Part shown: one piece after another, positions 27,038-37,212 of the stretch
Layout of the letters: every line of letters starts with the position of its first letter
How positions within the stretch are numbered: the first letter of the stretch is position 1
NCBI RefSeq assembly: GCF_002777425.1
Contig: NZ_MDVC01000115.1
Span: 124,001-188,000 of the forward strand
Origin: Snodgrassella alvi
GTDB taxonomy: Bacteria > Pseudomonadota > Gammaproteobacteria > Burkholderiales > Neisseriaceae
Length of the DNA stretch: 64,000 bases
Direction: 5' to 3'
The notes under the pieces: generated by a model
The model's database searches: none
Seen by the model: the letters and a program-made list of their open reading frames with translations, nothing else
Told to the model about the DNA's origin: nothing
Program-made: the position numbers and the translations under genes

Positions 27038-27934
27038 ATGCAACTGACCCCGCAAAAATGGGCTGCTTTCGGTTTAACTTTTGGCTGCATTGTATTCGGG
27101 CTGGGTAGCCTGATTGTCAAATTTGTCTCCATTGGTTCCTATGCTATCGCCTTATGGCGCGTATTGATTGGTGGTATTGTTTTTCTGTACCTCAGCCGGC
27201 ATTTTGGACAAAAATTACCCACAAGCGGCAAAGCAAAACGTTTTTGCATTCTTTCCGGCGTATTTTTAGGCTTTGATCTAGCATTCTGGCATGAAAGCAT
27301 TCACGCCGTTGGCCCGGGGATATCTACTTTACTCAACAGCATGCAGATATTTTTTCTAGCTGCAATTGCGTGGTTTTTCTTTGGCGAGCGCCAAAATAAA
27401 CTGCAACTATTCAGCATGCTACTGTCTGTCGTCGGCATTTTACTGATTGCCCATCCAGAGCTCAGACATAATACCCATGGTGGATACGGTATCTTTATCG
27501 GCTTAATTTCCGGTGCAGCCATGGCTGCCTCCATGGCCTGTATCCAGCAGGCGCATCAGGCAGAAACGGTTTCATTATTTCCACTGATGCTACTGATAAG
27601 TGTTGGTGCAGTTAGTACTTTAATTGTGCCAAGCATATTGATTGATTCAAGCCATTTCTGGCCGACGAATATGGCAGATGTACTTATGGTCATAATATAT
27701 GGTGTGGTTATGCAGTGCTTTGCCTGGGGGTTGATTGCTTATGCGGTGCCGCTACTGTCGTTAACTTTAACTGGCCTATTATTATTAAGTGAGCCGGTAG
27801 CCGCCATTTTAATTGATTATTTTTTTCTTAATAAACCAATTAATACAGTGCAGTGGACTGGCACAGCACTAACCTTACTGGCCATATATCTGGGGTCACT
27901 CAAACCCAGAAGCAGCCAGAAAAAAACCGCTTAA
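27038..27934 (+). CDS. EamA/DMT family permease
   Basis: Ten-segment drug/metabolite transporter of 298 residues made of two EamA repeats; SIGSYAIALWRVLIGGIVFL in the first and LTLTGLLLLSEPVAAILIDY in the second are typical. Members export amino acids, metabolites or drugs; the substrate is unknown. The ATG at 27038 (MQLTPQKW) follows CAAGGATG and is preferred to the in-frame start at 26966, which lies inside the hairpin loop upstream. It sits between ribBA and ribH, so a link with flavins is conceivable but unsupported by sequence. Confidence 0.85.
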   Translation: MQLTPQKWAAFGLTFGCIVFGLGSLIVKFVSIGSYAIALWRVLIGGIVFLYLSRHFGQKLPTSGKAKRFCILSGVFLGFDLAFWHESIHAVGPGISTLLNSMQIFFLAAIAWFFFGERQNKLQLFSMLLSVVGILLIAHPELRHNTHGGYGIFIGLISGAAMAASMACIQQAHQAETVSLFPLMLLISVGAVSTLIVPSILIDSSHFWPTNMADVLMVIIYGVVMQCFAWGLIAYAVPLLSLTLTGLLLLSEPVAAILIDYFFLNKPINTVQWTGTALTLLAIYLGSLKPRSSQKKTA

Positions 27935-28065
27935 AGATTCCACGCTATCGACAAATTCGGTAAAATCAGGATGCTAAACATTGGCGTCTGAATGCTCACT
28001 ATAAAAGTATTTTATTCTGGTTCACCTACCACGCCAATGGCATAACTGAAGAAAAAGGAAATCAA

Positions 28066-28518
28066 ATGAATACCATCACCCCAGAATACAATGGTTCTGG
28101 CCTACGCATAGGCATCGTACAGGCACGTTTCACTAATCCAATTGGTGCTCAATTGGTTAAAGCCTGTACTGAACGTTTGGTAAAACTGGGGGTTAAGGAT
28201 AGCGATATTACGCTGGCCACCGTGCCCGGGGCATTAGAAGTACCGCTGGTATTGCAAAGCATGGCACACAGCGGTAAATTTGACGCATTAGTAGCCATCG
28301 GTGTAGTTATCCGCGGTGAAACCTATCATTTCGAACTGGTATCCAATGAAGCAGCCGCTGGCGTGTCTCGTGTTAGTCTGGATCACCAGATACCAATTGC
28401 CAATGCCATCCTCACCACTGAAAACGATGCTCAGGCACTGGCACGTATGCACAATAAAGGCAGCGAAGCAGCAGTGGTGGCAGTAGAAATGGCCAATCTG
28501 CTCAAAACCCAATATTGA
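28066..28518 (+). CDS. ribH: 6,7-dimethyl-8-ribityllumazine synthase
   Basis: Condenses the RibA/RibD-derived pyrimidine with the RibB product to form the lumazine substrate of RibE. The 150 residues show the conserved VPGALEVPL, the catalytic His in GVVIRGETYHFE and GVSRVSLDHQIPI. An AAAAAGGAAATCAA ribosome binding site precedes the ATG. nusB follows after 28 nt; ribH-nusB is a widely conserved pair. Confidence 0.96.
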   Translation: MNTITPEYNGSGLRIGIVQARFTNPIGAQLVKACTERLVKLGVKDSDITLATVPGALEVPLVLQSMAHSGKFDALVAIGVVIRGETYHFELVSNEAAAGVSRVSLDHQIPIANAILTTENDAQALARMHNKGSEAAVVAVEMANLLKTQY

Positions 28519-28546
28519 TTATTTACTTAACAAGGACATTGTATAC

Positions 28547-28969
28547 ATGTCAATGATTACCCCTCGTCGCCGTGCACGTCAGTTTGCCGTACAGGCGCTA
28601 TATCAGGCACAGTTGAACAAAGAAGAATCAGCAGCCATTATTGCGCAGAATATCCGTGACAATGAATATTTTGCCAAGGCAGACGGCGAGTTGTTTGCCC
28701 AGATATTTTTTGGTGCCTATAACAACCAGCGCGATTACATGAAGCGTATCCGCCCTTTGCTTGATCGGCATGAAGATGAACTCAATCCGGTAGAACGGGC
28801 GGTATTGTTAATGGCCTGCCATGAACTGTCAGCCATGCCAGAAACACCACATCCGGTAATTATTAACGAAGCTATTGAAATCACCAAAACTTTCGGTGGT
28901 ACAGATGGCTATAAATTTATCAATGGCATTCTGGATAAGCTCTCAGCAGAATTGCGTGTTCCTTCATAA
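28547..28969 (+). CDS. nusB: transcription antitermination factor NusB
   Basis: RNA-binding protein that joins NusE (S10) on boxA of rRNA operons. All-helical, 140 residues; RRRARQFAVQALYQ at the start and LNPVERAVLLMACHEL, then VIINEAIEITKTFGGTDGYK with FINGILDKL at the end are diagnostic. An AAGGAC site precedes the ATG. It ends at a strong terminator. Confidence 0.96.
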   Translation: MSMITPRRRARQFAVQALYQAQLNKEESAAIIAQNIRDNEYFAKADGELFAQIFFGAYNNQRDYMKRIRPLLDRHEDELNPVERAVLLMACHELSAMPETPHPVIINEAIEITKTFGGTDGYKFINGILDKLSAELRVPS

Positions 28970-28991
28970 AGAATCTGGCACCCCAAAAGTG

Positions 28992-29029
28992 AAAACAGAC
29001 AGGTTGATCAATCAACCTGTCTGTTTTTT
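28992..29029 (+). terminator. rho-independent terminator after nusB
   Basis: Perfect 17-bp arms 28992-29008 and 29011-29027 (core ACAGACAGGTTGAT) followed by a run of T to 29029. The A-rich left side would also allow termination on the other strand. It closes the ribH-nusB transcript. Confidence 0.93.
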
Positions 29030-29150
29030 ATTAATCACAATTAAAAATATATATTTTACATATTATTTCATCAAAAATCAGTATTGCAGGATACTCATCA
29101 TTTACTTACAATAAAACATCTTTTATTACATATATTATCAAAATACTGAT

Positions 29151-29783
29151 ATGCGAAAACAATATCGTATCAAACCAAGCGCATCAGGTTCTGATCAATA
29201 CATAGAATCTATGCCGGCATTGGCAGATGGAAAACTAGAGCTGGCCACACCTGCCTATCGCCTGTGTGCAATAACCATCAATCAGCTATTCCAATATATC
29301 ATTTTTTTGCCTATATCTATCTATTCACTATCAGCATTATTTGAAGCTATGGAGGAAGAGTATGATTCAGATGAGTTAACAGAGTTTTTTCTGGACTGGC
29401 TTACACTACCGCAAACGCTGACTATAATCTGTTTAACGATAATGGCACTGATTATTTTTACTGCATGGCAAATAAACTGGATGACTAAATATGGTCAGTC
29501 AATAGGTAAACGCATGCTAAATCTCAGGGTAATCAGAACCAATGGTGATAATCCCGGCTTTGTACGCAATGTGATTTTGCGTGAAATCGTATATCAGTTA
29601 ATAGTAGTAATAATAGGTTCATTAACTTTAGGTATTGGTTATTTTGTCTTTATGTTTTTTCCGGCTATGGTATTTATTAATAAATGGCAGCGACGAACAT
29701 TACCGGATTTTCTGGCTGATACAATAGTTGTCAGAGATAGAATGGCTGAGAAGCCTATAAAAGTTAGAATTCCCAAACGTTAA
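29151..29783 (+). CDS. RDD family membrane protein (RDD1)
   Basis: A 210-residue inner-membrane protein with the three RDD landmarks: LATPAYRLCA in the first segment, YGQSIGKRMLNLRVIRTNGD in the loop, and RRTLPDFLADTIVV near the end. About four hydrophobic segments. It is the most diverged of four RDD genes in tandem here and the only one apart from RDD2 without a visible lesion. RDD proteins are poorly characterised; a few have been linked to cation/H+ antiport. The role here is unknown. Confidence 0.8.
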   Translation: MRKQYRIKPSASGSDQYIESMPALADGKLELATPAYRLCAITINQLFQYIIFLPISIYSLSALFEAMEEEYDSDELTEFFLDWLTLPQTLTIICLTIMALIIFTAWQINWMTKYGQSIGKRMLNLRVIRTNGDNPGFVRNVILREIVYQLIVVIIGSLTLGIGYFVFMFFPAMVFINKWQRRTLPDFLADTIVVRDRMAEKPIKVRIPKR

Positions 29784-30179
29784 TCAGATATTCTAATTGT
29801 AGGTGTTACGGTATTGTTACTAAGTCTGTATAAGATATTTAATACTCAGTATGGATAGCGAATCAATAGTTCAAACCAGCAATCATTTAATCGCTCAATA
29901 GAAAACCGGTTAATTTGAACAATAAAAGTTGTCATTGCTATTCATCAAGCACCACCCATCACTAACTGTAACGTAATTATTTATACTCTATCGAAAAACT
30001 GATAAGAGTATAAAAATCGAAGTTGAATATTGATTACAAAAAATTATAGAATTGATAAGCAATATTCTTTAAAATATTTAACAGTATTTTTTATAGTTTT
30101 ATGCATACTAATTGAAGCAGAAGTAACGATTAATGTTATTTACTCAATTTCCATCAACTAATTTTTAGAAAAATCAACT
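29784..30179. other. AT-rich spacer between RDD1 and RDD2
   Basis: Nearly 400 bp without a credible frame. Unlike the spacers after RDD2 and RDD3 I see no ilvD-like sequence in it. Confidence 0.45.
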
Positions 30180-30773
30180 ATGTCTAATACCCAAGAAAAC
30201 TTTTCAATAAATAATCATGAATATGACCATACAGCAGATATGGAAATTGAAGTGGAACTTGCCAGTCCCTGGAACAGAATTAGCGCATATATTATTAACA
30301 GTCTATTATTAACTTTGGTTGCATTTATTGGCGTTATACTCTCTCTTTTTTTTGTTAAATTTGTCTTACGATCTAAGTCTGAAGATATTGTAATTCTAAG
30401 TTTAATAATATGCATTTCTATATCTCTATTAATCTATGCTATCTTTCAATTTATACAAATGAGCAAAACCGGACAATCTTTTGGCAAACGTCTGATGGGT
30501 ATTAAAGTTATTGGCATTGACGGACAAAATCCAGGTTTTGTTGGTACTGTATTACTGCGTGAAGGTATCTTTAATATAATTGCGGAAATTATTTCAGTTA
30601 CTTTTGTAGCTATATTTGTTCATTTATTTAACTTTCCCGAGCTAGCTACTGAATTGTTATTTGCTTATCTGCTTCCGTTTATTTGCCTAATTATGCTTTT
30701 CCGAAAAAGTACAAATCAACGTACCCTTCAGGATTATTTAGCCAGAACAATAGTTATAAAAGTAGAGAAATAG
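30180..30773 (+). CDS. RDD family membrane protein (RDD2)
   Basis: A 197-residue membrane protein, intact. Landmarks: VELASPWNRISAYIINSLLL, then KTGQSFGKRLMGIKVIGIDG with QNPGFVGTVLLRE, and NQRTLQDYLARTIVIKVEK at the C-terminus. It is closely related to RDD3 and RDD4 and gives the reference for where those are broken. It is followed by a decayed ilvD fragment, the same gene order as RDD4-ilvD further on. AT-rich; no clear ribosome binding site. Confidence 0.8.
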   Translation: MSNTQENFSINNHEYDHTADMEIEVELASPWNRISAYIINSLLLTLVAFIGVILSLFFVKFVLRSKSEDIVILSLIICISISLLIYAIFQFIQMSKTGQSFGKRLMGIKVIGIDGQNPGFVGTVLLREGIFNIIAEIISVTFVAIFVHLFNFPELATELLFAYLLPFICLIMLFRKSTNQRTLQDYLARTIVIKVEK

Positions 30774-30883
30774 TCATATAATAATCATATAGATAATATA
30801 TATTAACATATACTATCTCGAAAAAATAAATCTAGGCTTACACTGGAAATTTGTTGGCAAAATTACTGTAATCAAAAGTCAGC

Positions 30884-31207
30884 CTTGAATCTACAAACAT
30901 CAATGGCCCGCATATGCTGGTGCGCATATATTATGCTGGATAACTAGTGCTGCCGATTAGAATACTGCTCATTCATGCTTTACGTAAAGAACTGTTTTTC
31001 GAAACCGACCGCTATATTGTTAAATTAGATAAACTATATTATAAACAGGATGATAGTATTATCCATACCGCTACTACTGATGCAAGGATTACTAATATCG
31101 ATCAGTTAAGCCGCCATATCTCCTGTCTGTGTAAAGTTGTACCGGCTACGCTAAAATATTATATGGAAGAAAGACAGTATCCATTCAGAATTGGAAAAGT
31201 GCGATAA
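30884..31207 (+). pseudogene. decayed internal-deletion copy of ilvD
   Basis: Three blocks of ilvD joined by deletions. The first (about 30884-30960) resembles the DNA encoding [20 protein letters not shown]. The second reads [20 protein letters not shown], matching [20 protein letters not shown] of intact IlvD. The third reads NIDQLSRHISCLCKVVPAT, matching [19 protein letters not shown]. The iron-sulfur Cys regions and most of the substrate domain are missing, so it cannot be active. It follows RDD2 just as intact ilvD follows RDD4, implying duplication of an RDD-ilvD unit. Confidence 0.8.
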
Positions 31208-31286
31208 GTCGATTTATCATAAAATTTAGTAACAGAATTAACAGTTATCTATAAAAGCAAAACATACAAAATTTGGGATAGATTCA

Positions 31287-32003
31287 ATGATAGTAAACAC
31301 ACAACAACATTCAGATTCAAATAATAATCAATCAAAATTGTTTATGACTGAATCCCGTGGATCAGTTGCAGTTGAATTGGCTTCCCCGTGGAGGAGAATT
31401 GCAGCATACTTAATTAATAATGCAATATATTATTCTATTATTTTTATAGGTCTGCGCATTTACAACGCAACATTTGATTTTGAATCTGAGGCCTTAGGAC
31501 AAAATATTGTACGACCTTTTGAATTATGGTTTCTTTCTGACTATCAGTCTACTGAACCAGTCTCATCTGTTTTTGGATTGCTGTTTGTTTTTGAAAAAAC
31601 ACATGATCTATCAAGTATATTTTTATATATTATTTTACCAGTAACCATTTTTGCACTTTGGCAAACTATACAGATGAGTATCACAGGACAATCTATTGGT
31701 AAACGATTCATGAAAATCAAAGTCATCAAAACCACTGGACAAAATTCTGGGTTTGCTAGTACGGTACTGATGCGTGAGATTTTATTTAATATTCTCGTGG
31801 GATTAGCATTATTATTTATATTCACACCAACAAGCATTAACTTCATACTATCCTCATTTAATACGCAATTCACTTTGATTATAATTATATATTTACGTAA
31901 ACTTATATTCCCATTTATTTGTTTAATTATGCTATTTTTCAAAAAGACTAATCGCCGTACTTTATAAGATTATCTTGCTAACACAATTGTAATCAAAGTA
32001 TAA
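31287..32003 (+). pseudogene. RDD family membrane protein (RDD3) with premature in-frame stop
   Basis: A normal RDD protein (ELASPWRRIAAYLINN; TGQSIGKRFMKIKVIKTTGQ) up to NRRTL, where TAA occurs at 31965-31967. The frame then continues DYLANTIVIKV to a second TAA at 32001-32003, matching LQDYLARTIVIKV of RDD2. The stop therefore replaces a Gln codon (CAA to TAA) and removes the last RDD landmark plus 11 residues. The truncated 226-residue product might still insert in the membrane. Confidence 0.7.
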
Positions 32004-32317
32004 CGTCATAGTGACATAAATATTCATCGCTACTAATACACCAATTATCATTAATCAGTTAAGTTAAATACAGAGCTGCTAAATAACACCTGCAAAAGAT
32101 TTTATAGATTGAATAATTACTTTAATGCTTTCTAATTAAGTAGAAATTTATAATTACAGTTGCATTACTATTTATATAAACAGCAGATATATCCGTTCAG
32201 TTAATGATTTATATTTTGTCAATTTAGCTATAAGTTAACAAATTAAATATAAAATATTATTTATTCTGTAAAAATAAATTTTTTATTATATAACTTTAAT
32301 ATATCTTATATTTATTT
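32004..32317. other. AT-rich spacer after RDD3 with a possible second ilvD remnant
   Basis: No coding frame. A short patch at about 32025-32065 (CATCGCTACTAATACA and then AATCAGTTAAG) resembles the ilvD fragment after RDD2 (CGCTACTACTGATGCA, ATCAGTTAAG), which encodes the IDQLS part of IlvD. The match is short and gapped, so it is only suggestive. Confidence 0.35.
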
Positions 32318-32894
32318 ATGGATAATCCTACATATGATTAATTTTTTTCCTCTTCATCCAATAGTAGCCTAGCAGATGATTATGAAATAGAAGTTGAACT
32401 AGCCTCTCCGTGGATACGTATTGCTACTGTTTTAATTAACTGGCTCATTTTTCATCTTAGTATAATTCTGGGCACACTTTTTTGGGCTTTTAGCCAAAAT
32501 GTTGCACAGTGCCCTAGCCGAGAAAATATGTATAATACTGGCTGCTTTAGTTCCATTATTAATGTATTTTATTGGTCAGTGCATTATGATGAGTACAAAA
32601 GGTCAATCTTTTGGTAAAAAATTGATAAGAATAAAGGTTATCGGGATAGATGGTAGTAATCTCGGTTTTATTGGAACTGTTTTACTCCGTACAATAATTC
32701 CTGCTGTTGCCTTAACCATAATAGGTCTGTTATTGAATCTGATTTTTTATCCAGATATCTATACTGTACTAAGTAAGCCTAACTTTATCTCGTTATTTTT
32801 TTATATTATTTGTCTGTTTATGTTATTTCGCACCACAACCTATCGGCGCACTTTAGAAGACTATCTGGCCAAAACCATTGTAATTAAAGTTTAA
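32318..32894 (+). pseudogene. RDD family membrane protein (RDD4) with nonsense codon and frameshift
   Basis: Reading from ATG at 32318, codon 8 is TAA (32339-32341). The same frame then continues into YEIEVELASPWIRIATVLIN, a good RDD start. After GTLF the frame is lost at a T6 run (32478-32483). The +1 frame from there carries the rest: STKGQSFGKKLIRIKVIGID, GFIGTVLLR and [17 protein letters not shown]. Removing one T restores GTLFGLLAKMLHSALAEK, a plausible join. Two lesions make this a pseudogene. An internal ATG at 32499 could give a 131-residue fragment. Confidence 0.75.
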
Positions 32895-32982
32895 TCCTGA
32901 GTTTACAAATATCAACTGCCTGCGTACCATGCTGGCAGTTGTTTTACATTTACAGATAAAAAAACATTACAAGGGAATGATC

Positions 32983-34851
32983 ATGCCACAATACCGTTCA
33001 CAGACTTCTACACACGGGCGCAATATGGCTGGTGCGCGTGCACTATGGCGCGCAACTGGGGTTGCCGATCATGATTTCGGCAAACCTATTATTGCCATCG
33101 CCAATTCTTTTACTCAGTTTGTTCCCGGCCATGTGCATTTACATAATATTGGTCAGTTGGTCGCACGCGAAATTGAGCGTTCCGGTGGTATCGCAAAAGA
33201 ATTTAATACTATTGCCGTAGATGACGGCATTGCCATGGGTCATGAAGGGATGCTGTACAGTCTGCCTTCACGCGACCTGATTGCCGATAGCGTTGAATAT
33301 ATGGTTAATGCCCATTGTGCAGATGCACTGGTGTGTATATCCAACTGTGACAAAATTACCCCGGGCATGCTGATGGCGTCGATGCGCCTGAATATTCCAA
33401 CCATATTTGTGTCCGGCGGCCCGATGGAGGCCGGTAAAATCATCGCCACGACTAGTGGACAGCAACAGATGCGCAAGCTGGATCTGATTGATGCCATGAT
33501 TGAAGCCGGTAACGATAAAATCAGCGATGAAACTGTGGCCAGTATAGAACGCAGTGCCTGCCCTACCTGCGGCTCCTGCTCCGGCATGTTTACGGCTAAT
33601 TCAATGAACTGTCTGACTGAAGCACTGGGCTTATCTTTACCCGGTAATGGTTCTTTACTGGCTACCCATGCATTACGTAAAGAACTGTTTCTCGAAGCTG
33701 GACGGCGTATTGTTGAATTAGCCAAACGCTATTATGAGCAGGATGATAGCAGTATTCTTCCTCGCAGCATTGCCACCAAGGCAGCGTTCAATAATGCCAT
33801 GAGTTTGGATATTGCTATGGGCGGTTCTACCAATACAGTATTGCACCTGCTTGCCGCAGCTACCGAAGCTGGGGTTAATTTCAAAATGGCCGATATTGAC
33901 CAGTTAAGTCGGCATGTACCCTGTCTGTGTAAAGTTGCACCAGCTACGCAGAAATATCATATGGAAGATGTACATCGCGCTGGCGGAGTAATGGCCATTC
34001 TGTCCCAGCTCAATCGTGCCGGCCTGCTAGATACCAGCGTGCATACTGTCCACATGCCCACGCTGGCAGATGCGATTGCACACTGGGATGCAAGCGATCC
34101 GGCCAATACAGAGGCAAAACAACGTTATCAGGCAGCACCGGGTGGTGTACGTTCAACCGAAGCTTTCTCACAAAACTGTATGTGGCCATCGCTTGATCTG
34201 GATCGCGCAAATGGCTGTATCCGTGATAAAGAACACGCCTACTCACAGGATGGCGGTCTGGCGGTTTTGTTTGGCAATCTGGCTGAACGTGGTAGTGTGG
34301 TGAAAACCGCCGGTGTAGACGATAGTATTCTTAAATTTAGCGGTCGTGCCCGCGTATTTGAAAGTCAGGATGAGGCGGTTGAAGCCATTCTGGGCAATCA
34401 GATTGTGGCAGGTGATGTGGTTATTATCCGTTATGAAGGCCCTAAAGGCGGCCCCGGCATGCAGGAAATGCTTTATCCAACCAGCTATCTGAAATCCAAA
34501 GGCTTAGGTAAAGCCTGTGCCCTGCTCACCGATGGCCGTTTTTCTGGTGGCACATCCGGCTTGTCGATTGGCCACGCTTCGCCAGAGGCAGCTGAAGGGG
34601 GCAATATTGGTCTGGTACACGAAGGCGATATTATTGAAATTGATATTCCTGCACGCCGGATTCATCTGGCTGTATCCGATACTGAATTACAGCAACGCCG
34701 TGCAGAGATGGAAAGCCGCGGTGCCCGTGCATGGAAACCTGTACAACGTCAGCGCCATGTTTCCGTTGCTTTACGCGCCTATGCCGCAATGACTACCAGT
34801 GCTGATACCGGTGCAGTACGTGATGTAACACAAGTAGAACGACAGGATTAA
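32983..34851 (+). CDS. ilvD: dihydroxy-acid dehydratase
   Basis: Iron-sulfur enzyme of valine and isoleucine synthesis that dehydrates dihydroxyvalerate and its isoleucine homologue. The 622 residues contain the cluster-ligand motifs [11 protein letters not shown] and [16 protein letters not shown] and the C-terminal [19 protein letters not shown], all intact. The ATG at 32983 (MPQYRSQT) follows AAGGGA; the 18-codon longer frame is not conserved. It is the only complete ilvD in an array of RDD genes and ilvD relics. Confidence 0.97.
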   Translation: MPQYRSQTSTHGRNMAGARALWRATGVADHDFGKPIIAIANSFTQFVPGHVHLHNIGQLVAREIERSGGIAKEFNTIAVDDGIAMGHEGMLYSLPSRDLIADSVEYMVNAHCADALVCISNCDKITPGMLMASMRLNIPTIFVSGGPMEAGKIIATTSGQQQMRKLDLIDAMIEAGNDKISDETVASIERSACPTCGSCSGMFTANSMNCLTEALGLSLPGNGSLLATHALRKELFLEAGRRIVELAKRYYEQDDSSILPRSIATKAAFNNAMSLDIAMGGSTNTVLHLLAAATEAGVNFKMADIDQLSRHVPCLCKVAPATQKYHMEDVHRAGGVMAILSQLNRAGLLDTSVHTVHMPTLADAIAHWDASDPANTEAKQRYQAAPGGVRSTEAFSQNCMWPSLDLDRANGCIRDKEHAYSQDGGLAVLFGNLAERGSVVKTAGVDDSILKFSGRARVFESQDEAVEAILGNQIVAGDVVIIRYEGPKGGPGMQEMLYPTSYLKSKGLGKACALLTDGRFSGGTSGLSIGHASPEAAEGGNIGLVHEGDIIEIDIPARRIHLAVSDTELQQRRAEMESRGARAWKPVQRQRHVSVALRAYAAMTTSADTGAVRDVTQVERQD

Positions 34852-34867
34852 TGGCTTCTGAAAAGCT

Positions 34868-34919
34868 ACCCGTTTTGCTACGGAAAAAAATTACCGGTTA
34901 GCAAAACGGGTTTATTTTT
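34868..34919 (+). terminator. rho-independent terminator of ilvD
   Basis: Arms ACCCGTTTTGCTA (34868-34880) and TAGCAAAACGGGT (34899-34911), extended by an inner CGG/CCG, then TTATTTTTG. It starts 17 nt after the ilvD stop. Confidence 0.88.
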
Positions 34920-35032
34920 GTGGTAAACAAACCTGTTAAATAATCGCCAGTCATTTATCTGTCATCAACTGAGGCAAAGCCAGCCAGAATAGCGATATGC
35001 GGTTAAACATGCTATGGTAACAATATTGCATT

Positions 35033-37090
35033 ATGTCTTTTAACTGTTTCACCATGTCTACTACTGCTTTTCCTTTTCCAGTTAGTGCCGGCACTCTTGC
35101 CAAACTGGCCAAGCTCAATATCAGTAATATCTGGGATTTGGCTCTGCACTTGCCTTTACGCTATGAAGACGAAACTCATATCACTCCAATTGCTGATGCC
35201 CAGACGGGTGCACCGGTACAGATTGAAGCAACGGTAATCCATCAGCAAATACAATTTCGTCCACGCAAACAGTTAGTAGTACAAGTCAAAGATGTGTCCG
35301 GCCATGTTTTGTATCTGCGTTTTCTACATTTTTATCCTAGTCAGCAAAAACAACTGGCAGAAGGCAATGTGATTCGTGCGCTGGGTGAAATCAGACATGG
35401 TTTTTTTGGTGATGAAATGGTACATCCCAAAATTCGTACTGATATCGACAAAGGATTGGCCGAAAGCCTGACACCAATCTACCCTACAGTTAATGGACTG
35501 AATCAACCCACTTTACACCGCCTGATTCAGGCTGCGCTTAAGCATCTGCCTGCCGACGATACCCTGCCAGCCGAGCTATTACAACAATTGCAGTTACCGC
35601 CCTTTCTGGAAAGTCTGACTTTTTTGCATTCTCCCCCACCCGAGTACACGGCGCGGGACTTACATGAAGGTACTTTACCAGCATGGCAGCGGCTGAAATT
35701 CGATGAATTGCTAGCACAGCAATTGTCAATGCGGCTGGCTCGCCAGCAACGTTTGAGTGGTCACGCCACAGCTTTATGTGGTGACGGACGCATCAGTCAA
35801 CCTTTACTGGCTAATCTGGGTTTCGCCTTAACCACGGCACAACAGCGTGCCATTGCTGAAATCACTAATGATTTGGCACAAACACATCCGATGCACCGTT
35901 TATTGCAGGGAGACGTGGGCAGTGGCAAAACTATTGTTTGTGCACTTGCTGCCGCGGCAGCAATGGAAGCGGGTTTTCAGGTAGCGGTAATGGCGCCCAC
36001 AGAAATTCTGGCTGAACAGCATCACCTGAAATTTCAGCAATGGTTTGCGCCATTGGGAATCAGGATTGCCTGGCTTTCCGGCAGTGTGCGCAAAAAAGCC
36101 CGCGAAGAGGCCAAAAATGAGCTGGCAAACGGTACGATTCAACTGGCCGTTGGTACGCATGCGCTGTTTCAGGATGATGTGGCTTTTCATAATCTGGGAT
36201 TGGTTATTGTTGATGAACAACACCGCTTTGGTGTAGCCCAGCGTCTAGCCTTAAAGAATAAAGGAGATGATGTACATCAGTTGATGATGTCTGCCACACC
36301 GATACCGCGCACACTGGCAATGAGTTTTTTTGCTGATCTGGATGTTTCGGTGATTGATGAACTGCCGCCCGGGCGCACGCCGGTAGTAACCCGTCTGGTG
36401 AACAGTGCGCGCCGGCATGAAGTGGAAAAACTTGTGAAGCATACTTGCGCTCAGGGGCGGCAGGTATATTGGGTATGCCCATTGATTGAGGAATCGGAAA
36501 CCTTACAACTACAAACAGCAGTGGATACTGTTGCCCAATTACAGGCTGCCTTGCCGGAACTGACCATAGGCCTGATACATGGCCGTCTGAAACCTACAGA
36601 AAAAGCGGCTGTGATGGCGGCATTCGTCGAAGGCAGTACTCAGGTACTGGTAGCAACCACTGTGATTGAAGTGGGTGTGGATGTGCCTAATGCCAGCCTG
36701 ATGGTTATCGAACACGCGGAGCGTATGGGACTAGCGCAATTGCATCAACTGCGCGGGCGTGTGGGTCGTGGCGCTGCGGCCAGTCGCTGTGTATTGCTGT
36801 TTAGTGAGCCGCTGGGCGATTTGGCTAAAGCGCGCCTGAAAGTAATTTATGAAAATACTGATGGTTTTGAGATTGCCAGACAAGATTTAAACATCCGTGG
36901 CCCGGGAGAATTTCTGGGAGCACGCCAAAGTGGTGTGCCCATGCTGCGTTTTGCCAATCTGGAAGAAGATTTGCCATTACTGGAAAAAGCTCGTGATCTG
37001 GCACCGATACTGATTAGCCAGCAACCAGAAGTAGTCAATAAGCATTTGCAACGCTGGCTGTCTCAACGTGCCGCTTATCTGGGTGTATAA
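35033..37090 (+). CDS. recG: ATP-dependent DNA helicase RecG
   Basis: Superfamily 2 helicase that remodels stalled replication forks. The N-terminal wedge (OB) domain is followed by motor motifs GDVGSGKT (Walker A), VDEQHRFG (DExH box), MSATPIPRTLA, and in the second RecA-like domain ATTVIEVGVDVPNA and QLRGRVGRG. The C-terminal FLGARQSG is typical. Length 685 from 35033, or 678 from the ATG at 35054 (MSTTAFPF); neither has a strong ribosome binding site. Confidence 0.95.
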   Translation: MSFNCFTMSTTAFPFPVSAGTLAKLAKLNISNIWDLALHLPLRYEDETHITPIADAQTGAPVQIEATVIHQQIQFRPRKQLVVQVKDVSGHVLYLRFLHFYPSQQKQLAEGNVIRALGEIRHGFFGDEMVHPKIRTDIDKGLAESLTPIYPTVNGLNQPTLHRLIQAALKHLPADDTLPAELLQQLQLPPFLESLTFLHSPPPEYTARDLHEGTLPAWQRLKFDELLAQQLSMRLARQQRLSGHATALCGDGRISQPLLANLGFALTTAQQRAIAEITNDLAQTHPMHRLLQGDVGSGKTIVCALAAAAAMEAGFQVAVMAPTEILAEQHHLKFQQWFAPLGIRIAWLSGSVRKKAREEAKNELANGTIQLAVGTHALFQDDVAFHNLGLVIVDEQHRFGVAQRLALKNKGDDVHQLMMSATPIPRTLAMSFFADLDVSVIDELPPGRTPVVTRLVNSARRHEVEKLVKHTCAQGRQVYWVCPLIEESETLQLQTAVDTVAQLQAALPELTIGLIHGRLKPTEKAAVMAAFVEGSTQVLVATTVIEVGVDVPNASLMVIEHAERMGLAQLHQLRGRVGRGAAASRCVLLFSEPLGDLAKARLKVIYENTDGFEIARQDLNIRGPGEFLGARQSGVPMLRFANLEEDLPLLEKARDLAPILISQQPEVVNKHLQRWLSQRAAYLGV

Positions 37091-37212
37091 GTTGAGTTCC
37101 GCTGTATCCGCAACATGATTAAAACTTATCCAGTTAGCACACTAATAAGTAAGGTTTTTGAAACAAATAGCAGCCTGATAAATACATCACAGCGACAAAT
37201 TATAAACAAAAT

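Noticed and set aside
32478-32483. T6 run in RDD4 as a phase-variation switch
   Set aside because: The tract is short and a separate nonsense codon already disables the frame; decay is simpler.
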